Assembly (NCBI GenBank): GCA_024278415.1
Contig: JAJRTI010000827.1
Span: forward strand, 1 to 18,622
Length of the DNA: 18,622 bases
Reading direction: 5' to 3'
Source: Planctomycetota bacterium
Lineage (GTDB): Bacteria; Planctomycetota; Brocadiia; JAJRTI01
In this document: positions 14,376 through 18,622 of the stretch, piece after piece
Layout of the letters: the number at the start of each line of letters is the position of its first letter
Numbering within the stretch: the stretch's first letter is position 1
Made by a program: the position numbers and the translations under genes
The notes under the pieces: model-generated
Told to the model about the DNA's origin: nothing
Database searches by the model: none
The model's input: only the letters and a program-made list of their open reading frames with translations

Positions 14376-14987
14376 CTACGATCGGTACAGCCCCCACTCC
14401 CGGATATAGGCTTCCACGGCCTCGGGCACCCATGCGCGGATCGGCTCTCCCTCGCGCACGCGCCGGCGGATCTCCGTCGACGAGACGTCCATGAGCGGCG
14501 CGGGCACGCGCCGGGCGCAAATGGCTTGCGCGCGTTCTTGGCCAATGGCCTGGGTCAGAGCGGCCGGAGGATCGAGCGGGCTCCCAGGCCGCGCGACGAC
14601 CGCGAAGCGGCACAAGTCCACGAGCCTGTCGACTTGGTACCAGGAGTCGAGTTCTTGGAGCATGTCCGCGCCGATGAGGAAGAAGGGCGGCTCGACGAGG
14701 CTGTAGCGCTCCGTGACCGCGGCGACGGTGTCGATGGAGTAGGATGGCCCCCCGCGGCGGATGTCGATGTCGGCCACCTCCCAGCCCTCGTGGCCTTGCG
14801 CGGCCAACTCGCACATGCACAGGCGATGCTCGGCCGGCGCGAGTTCGGCCGCGCCCTTGTGCGGCGGCACCGCGGCCGGCACGAGCAGAAGCCGGTCAAG
14901 AGCGAGTGCGCGGAACGCAGCCTCGGCGACCGCGACGTGCGCGCGGTGGATGGGGTTGAACGTGCCGCCGAAGATCGCCAGTCGCAT
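14376..14987 (-). CDS. nadD: Nicotinate-nucleotide adenylyltransferase
   Basis: The product is 203 residues. It makes nicotinate adenine dinucleotide from NaMN and ATP, the penultimate step of NAD synthesis, in the cytoplasm. The start at 14987 gives MRLAIFGGTFNPIHRAH, in which GGTFNPIHxxH is the nucleotidyltransferase ATP-binding signature at the very N-terminus as in the family. LLLVPAAVPPHKG, FLIGADMLQELDSWY and the late SSTEIRRRV (substrate loop, SSTxIR) complete the pattern. The extended frame up to 15095 adds a non-conserved leader and is rejected. AGGGA lies about 8-9 nt upstream of the ATG. It lies next to nnrE, which repairs the same cofactor, on the opposite strand. Confidence 0.93.
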   Translation of the reverse strand: MRLAIFGGTFNPIHRAHVAVAEAAFRALALDRLLLVPAAVPPHKGAAELAPAEHRLCMCELAAQGHEGWEVADIDIRRGGPSYSIDTVAAVTERYSLVEPPFFLIGADMLQELDSWYQVDRLVDLCRFAVVARPGSPLDPPAALTQAIGQERAQAICARRVPAPLMDVSSTEIRRRVREGEPIRAWVPEAVEAYIREWGLYRS

Positions 14988-15187
14988 GCTGTTCCCTGAG
15001 TCAAAGCCGCGGTTTGAGGCGGTGGATAGGCCCCATGCCGCGCATTGTAGCGCTTCGAACGGTGTTTTCAAATGCCGGCCGTGGCGCGGCGGCAAGCGGG
15101 AGAGTCGCCGAGATTCTTGAGGGCGGATGTTGTTACACTATGTCCCGTAGTGACTCCGCCGCAAGGCCGCATCGAGGAAACCACGCC

Positions 15188-17089
15188 ATGCCATGCACAA
15201 GACGAACATTCCTGCATCAGGTGGCCGGCGCCACCGCGATGGCGGCCGCACGCACGGCCCTCGCCGGCGACGCGGCCTCGCGCAAGCCCAACATCGTGTA
15301 CATCATGTCCGATGAGTTGGGGTATTTCGAACTCTCCTGCATGGGTCACCCGCACCTCGCGACCCCGCACGTGGACCGCATGGCCGCGGAGGGTGTGCGG
15401 TTCACGCAGGCGCTCGCCGGATCGCCCTTGTGCGCGCCGACGCGGTGTTGCCTCATGACCGGGAAGCATTCGGGCCACACGTCCGTCCGGCGCAACGATG
15501 GCGGCACGCCCATGCGCGCGGGCGAGCCCACGATCGCGTCCGTGCTGAAGCAGGCCGGCTACGCCACCGGCGGATTCGGCAAGTGGGGGTGCGGCGGACG
15601 CGGGTCCGAGGGCGTGCCGGAGACACACGGCTTCGACGTATTCCTCGGCTACTACGACCAAGTCCACGCGCATTCGTACTACACGCCCTACCTCATCCGC
15701 AACAGCGAGGAAGTCCCCCTGCCCGGCAACCACGGACTCAGCCAGGGAAAGACGTACTCGCATTACGTCATCATGGACGAGGCGAAGAAGTTCATCCGCG
15801 CAAACCAGGACCGCCCGTTCTTCTGCTATCTTCCCATCACCCCGCCGCACGGCATCTTCGACATCCCCGACGACGACCCCGCGTGGGCCTTGTTCAAGGA
15901 CAAGCCGTGGCCGCTTCCCGCGCGGCGCTACGCGGCGATGGTGAGCATGGTCGACCGAAAGGTCGGCGAGATTCTCGCACTGCTCAAGGCGCTCGGCCTC
16001 GACCGCGACACGATCGTCTTCTTCTGCGGCGACAACGGGGGCATGGACTACTTCGCGAGCCAGGACCACCCGCGCGGGTTCCACGCGCCGAACGTGAACC
16101 CCCGGACCGGCCAGGCGTTCCGCGGGCAGAAAGGCCAGTTGTACGAAGGCGGCCTCCGCATCCCCATGATCGCGCGCTGGCCGGGCCACATCGCGCCCGG
16201 CCGCGTCAGCGATTTCCTCTGGTATTTCCCGGACGTGCTGCCCACCGCGGCCGAACTCGCGGGCACGGCCCCGCCCGCGGACATCGACGGCGTCTCTATC
16301 CTGCCCGAACTCGTCGGCGCCCGCGCGGCTGGGCGGGCACAACAGCAGCACGAGTTCCTCTACTGGGAGCTGGGCGGCCAGACCGCGGTGCGCATGGGCC
16401 AGTGGAAGGCGATCCAGCCGCGCAAGAACCGGCCCTGGGAGCTGTACGATCTCTCCACCGACCTGAGCGAACGTGGCAACGTCGCGCAGGCCCATCCGCA
16501 GGTGCTCGCCAAGATGCAGGCCTTCGCCCGGGAGTCGCACCAGCCCGCGCGGCCCGGGCGATACGCCAACCGCGCGCTGGAGAACAAGGACCGCCGCGCC
16601 AAGTTCGGCGACGTGCGGCCGCCGGCAGCCAAGCCGCGCCACTGGCCCACCGAAGGACTCATCCCCGCCAAGGAGTGCAAACTCATCTACGTCAACAGCG
16701 AGTCCCGATACAACGGCAAACTCGCGCGCAACGCCATCGACGGCGACCCGCGCACGCATTGGCACACGCAGTTCCGCGACGCCACGCCCGCGCATCAGCA
16801 CGAACTCGTCATCGACCTCGGCGCGGAGCGCGAGATTCGCGGCTTCCGGTATCTCGCGCGGCAGGACCGGGGCTGGAACGGCGCGTTCAAGGATTGCGAA
16901 TTCTACGTCGCCAACACGCCGGACGGATTCGACAAGCCGGTCGTGAAGGCGACGTTCCGCAAGACCCGGGAGGCGCAGGATGTCCAGTGCCCGCCGGTCC
17001 GCGGCCGCTACGTCAAAGTGCGCGTGCGTTCGGAGGTCAACTCCGGCCCCTGGGCGTCCGCGGCGGAGATTGGCGTCATCGGGGAGTAG
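15188..17089 (+). CDS. Tat-exported sulfatase with C-terminal F5/8-type (discoidin) domain
   Basis: The product is 633 residues. The start at 15188 gives MPCTRRTFLHQVAGATAMAAA, a twin-arginine signal; GAGG stands 10 bp upstream. The sulfatase domain (about 33-480) carries the formylglycine site CAPTR at Cys82, so maturation by an anaerobic or FGE-type system is needed. Lys132 (GKWG), His221 (TPPHG) and Asp282/Asn283 (CGDNGG) are the usual catalytic and metal residues, and YEGGLRIP is conserved. The first metal site reads SDELG instead of the common DDLG. Residues ~496-633 form an F5/8 type C-like sandwich (ESRYNGKLARNAIDG, THWHTQF, ELVIDLG, GRYVKVRVRSE), likely carbohydrate-binding. It would remove sulfate esters from a glycan outside the cytoplasm. 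The next gene also has a Tat signal. Confidence 0.9.
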   Translation: MPCTRRTFLHQVAGATAMAAARTALAGDAASRKPNIVYIMSDELGYFELSCMGHPHLATPHVDRMAAEGVRFTQALAGSPLCAPTRCCLMTGKHSGHTSVRRNDGGTPMRAGEPTIASVLKQAGYATGGFGKWGCGGRGSEGVPETHGFDVFLGYYDQVHAHSYYTPYLIRNSEEVPLPGNHGLSQGKTYSHYVIMDEAKKFIRANQDRPFFCYLPITPPHGIFDIPDDDPAWALFKDKPWPLPARRYAAMVSMVDRKVGEILALLKALGLDRDTIVFFCGDNGGMDYFASQDHPRGFHAPNVNPRTGQAFRGQKGQLYEGGLRIPMIARWPGHIAPGRVSDFLWYFPDVLPTAAELAGTAPPADIDGVSILPELVGARAAGRAQQQHEFLYWELGGQTAVRMGQWKAIQPRKNRPWELYDLSTDLSERGNVAQAHPQVLAKMQAFARESHQPARPGRYANRALENKDRRAKFGDVRPPAAKPRHWPTEGLIPAKECKLIYVNSESRYNGKLARNAIDGDPRTHWHTQFRDATPAHQHELVIDLGAEREIRGFRYLARQDRGWNGAFKDCEFYVANTPDGFDKPVVKATFRKTREAQDVQCPPVRGRYVKVRVRSEVNSGPWASAAEIGVIGE

Positions 17090-17129
17090 ACGGAAGGGGG
17101 GGCTCCCATGATGGGCTTGGCTGGGCGCC

Positions 17130-17158
17130 TTGAACTGCCCATCCCGTTGCCATATCTT
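17130..17158 (+). promoter_or_regulatory. Weak candidate promoter of the aldo/keto reductase gene
   Basis: TTGAAC (17130-17135) and TATCTT (17153-17158) are separated by 17 bp; each matches consensus at 4 of 6 positions. The start would be about 42 nt before the ATG. The gene may equally be read through from the sulfatase, which ends 117 bp upstream. Confidence 0.35.
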
Positions 17159-17206
17159 GGGGTTCTCCGGTTTCACCAACGACCCACTTGGGAACGCACG
17201 GCCACC

Positions 17207-18388
17207 ATGCCAAACCGCCGCATCTCACGCCGGAACTTCGTCAAGGCCGCATCCGCGTCGGCCGCGGGCCTCGCACTGGGCGCGTCGACGACCACCTCCG
17301 GCATGCAATACCGCCGGCTCGGCCGCACCGGGCTTATGGTGAGCGAACTGGGCATCGGATGCTCGCCCCACGGCCAGCGCAAGAAGTTTAGGCCGTACTG
17401 CGAGGCCATGCCCGAAGTCATCCGGCGCGGCCTCGACTTGGGCATCAACGTCATCGACACCGGCCCCAGCTACCGCACGCAGCCCATGGTCGGCGCCGCG
17501 CTCAAGGGCGTCAAGCGCGGCTCGTTCATCCTCTGCACCAAGTCCGAGCAAGTGCGCAAGGGCAAAATCATCGCCGAACTCGAGCAGAGCCTGCGCGAGC
17601 TTCAGATGGACCACGTGGACGTGCTGCACGAGCATGCGCACTACAAGTCGATCGTCGGCGCGTACGGCCGGCTTGAGTTCGTCGAGGCCTGCGAGCAACT
17701 CAAGAAGCAGGGCAAAGTGCGCTTCTTCGGCGTCGCGGGCCACAATCCCGACGTGCTCGCCGAGTACGTCCGCACCGGCCACTTCGACACGGTCATGGCG
17801 CCGTTCAACTACCTCCCCCGCGGGCCCGCGCGAGAGTTGTTTCCGCTCGCGCAGCGCCTCGACGTGGGCGTGTTCGCGATCAAACCGCTCACCGGCAACT
17901 ACAAGCCGTGGGAGCGGCCGGCCGGCTCGAACAAGAAACTCGACGCCCTGGCCAAGAAATACCAGGCCGCGGACTACTTCGAAGCCGGGCTCAAGTTTGT
18001 CTTGTCCAACGCCAACGTGTCCTGTGCAGTGTGCGGCATGGAGCGCGTGGTCGAGGTCGAGGAGAACGCAGCCATGGCCGGGAAACGCTTCGCGCAGCGC
18101 GACCACGACGCGATGAAGGCGTACGCTGCGGCCGTGGGCGGAGAGTACTGCCGCCTGTGCGAGGCGTGTCTGCCGTGCCCCCGCGGCGTGGCGATCCCCG
18201 ACGTGCAGCGTTTCCACATGTACCATGACAACTACGGCCACTACGAGCGCGCCAAGCGGCTCTACGCCGAACTGCTCCCAGAGCAACGCGCGGACCGCTG
18301 CAACGGCTGCGGCGAATGCGAGCAGCGCTGCCCCAACGGCCTGCCGATCCGCGCCAAGCTCGAAGCCGCGCACCGGACGCTGGCATGA
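17207..18388 (+). CDS. Tat-exported aldo/keto reductase with two Fe-S cluster motifs
   Basis: The product is 393 residues. The start at 17207 gives MPNRRISRRNFVKAASASAA, a textbook SRRxFVK twin-arginine signal. The aldo/keto reductase barrel (about 33-310) opens MQYRRLGRTGLMVSELGIG and keeps the tetrad as Asp84 and Tyr89 (IDTGPSY), Lys112 (CTKSEQ) and His143 (VDVLHEHAH). The C-terminus has two ferredoxin-like Cys clusters: Cys315/318/321/324 (unusually short spacing, CxxCxxCxxCP) and Cys365/368/371/375 (CxxCxxCxxxCP), suggesting two [4Fe-4S] clusters and electron exchange with another protein. This Tat plus AKR plus Fe-S arrangement is common in PVC genomes, but its reaction is not established. 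It is adjacent to the sulfatase on the same strand, so the two may act on the same sugar. Confidence 0.9.
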   Translation: MPNRRISRRNFVKAASASAAGLALGASTTTSGMQYRRLGRTGLMVSELGIGCSPHGQRKKFRPYCEAMPEVIRRGLDLGINVIDTGPSYRTQPMVGAALKGVKRGSFILCTKSEQVRKGKIIAELEQSLRELQMDHVDVLHEHAHYKSIVGAYGRLEFVEACEQLKKQGKVRFFGVAGHNPDVLAEYVRTGHFDTVMAPFNYLPRGPARELFPLAQRLDVGVFAIKPLTGNYKPWERPAGSNKKLDALAKKYQAADYFEAGLKFVLSNANVSCAVCGMERVVEVEENAAMAGKRFAQRDHDAMKAYAAAVGGEYCRLCEACLPCPRGVAIPDVQRFHMYHDNYGHYERAKRLYAELLPEQRADRCNGCGECEQRCPNGLPIRAKLEAAHRTLA

Positions 18389-18393
18389 AACGC

Positions 18394-18417
18394 GGAGCGG
18401 AAGGCCTTCGCCTTCCG
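18394..18417 (+). repeat. GGAG-footed hairpin, second identical copy
   Basis: GGAG (18394-18397) followed by CGGAAGGC-CTTC-GCCTTCCG (18398-18417) is identical to 1639-1662, some 16.7 kb away. It begins 6 bp after the aldo/keto reductase stop, where it could also act as a transcription barrier. Confidence 0.7.
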
Positions 18418-18446
18418 ATACTGCCGTAGGCGCTTGGCGGCCGAGG

Positions 18447-18466
18447 ATCGACAACATGTTGTCGAT
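18447..18466. repeat. 20-bp perfect palindrome, copy 2
   Basis: ATCGACAACATGTTGTCGAT is completely self-complementary without a loop. Its first 18 bases equal 8064-8081. It lies in the gene-free tail of the window. Confidence 0.65.
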
Positions 18467-18474
18467 GTCGCGGC

Positions 18475-18540
18475 TTACTCTTAGTCCTACTCTTAGTCTT
18501 ACTCCTCCGTGTCGTGCGGTTAGAGTAGGACTAAGAGTAA
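18475..18540. repeat. 19-bp inverted repeat made of 12-bp tandem units
   Basis: The left arm 18475-18493 and right arm 18522-18540 are perfect 19-bp reverse complements with a 28-bp loop. The left side is built of the 12-mer TACTCTTAGTC[C/T] (18476-18487, 18488-18499) plus a partial third unit, giving an all-pyrimidine-biased strand unlike the surrounding GC-rich DNA. The remaining bases to 18622 show no gene or further signal. Confidence 0.75.
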
Positions 18541-18622
18541 GACAAAGAGTAGGAGCGGGAACTGCGGCACGGCCGTCCCTTTCTCGCATCTCTTTTTGCA
18601 GGAAGGCGTAGGTTCTTTCAAC

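Noticed and set aside
15068..17179. 703-codon minus-strand frame opposite the sulfatase
   Set aside because: The translation has no motif and the sulfatase active-site residues are intact on the plus strand.
17225..18589. 454-codon minus-strand frame opposite the aldo/keto reductase
   Set aside because: It runs through the terminal repeats and lacks any conserved segment, while the plus-strand gene is certain.

Overview
The window is GC-rich bacterial DNA with long open frames and strong G/C bias at third codon positions. It combines several carbohydrate-active enzymes, a Tat-exported sulfatase with a discoidin-type domain, a Tat-exported Fe-S aldo/keto reductase and a large secreted GH32-like protein. 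That mix is typical of the PVC superphylum (Planctomycetes, Lentisphaerae, Verrucomicrobia) and of the candidate phylum Hydrogenedentes. The assignment is inferred from gene content, because the window has no rRNA or other phylogenetic marker beyond ordinary housekeeping genes.

Layout, left to right. (1) The 3' part of a GH-A-like glycoside hydrolase, then a small helix-hairpin-helix (Cdd1-like) protein. (2) A compact type II toxin-antitoxin pair with an almost leaderless promoter, followed by what looks like the tail of a decayed second antitoxin. (3) guaA (GMP synthase) behind a near-consensus sigma70 promoter. (4) On the minus strand, a 995-residue GH106-like enzyme. (5) On the plus strand, a B12-binding radical SAM protein and a class I methyltransferase. 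(6) On the minus strand, a 748-residue secreted GH32/43-like protein. (7) A cupin translationally coupled to nnrE (NAD(P)HX epimerase), convergent with nadD, so NAD repair and NAD synthesis lie side by side. (8) A sulfatase and an Fe-S aldo/keto reductase, both with twin-arginine signals. (9) A gene-free tail rich in palindromes.

The glycan genes (hydrolases, sulfatase, oxidoreductase) look like parts of sulfated or deoxyhexose-containing polysaccharide breakdown. They are split over both strands and interleaved with housekeeping genes, so this is not one operon.

The most unusual signal lies between genes. Small hairpins, many with an 8-bp stem and 4-nt loop, recur in most gaps. Many are preceded by GTAG or GGAG, the foot described for REP elements mobilised by IS200-like TnpA-REP (RAYT) proteins. 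Three copies of a 75-88 bp paired-REP (BIME-like) element carry nearly identical arms, and two identical single hairpins lie at opposite ends of the window. No RAYT gene is present here. A separate palindrome with an identical 18-bp sequence also occurs twice. No CRISPR array, tRNA, rRNA, insertion sequence or prophage was seen.
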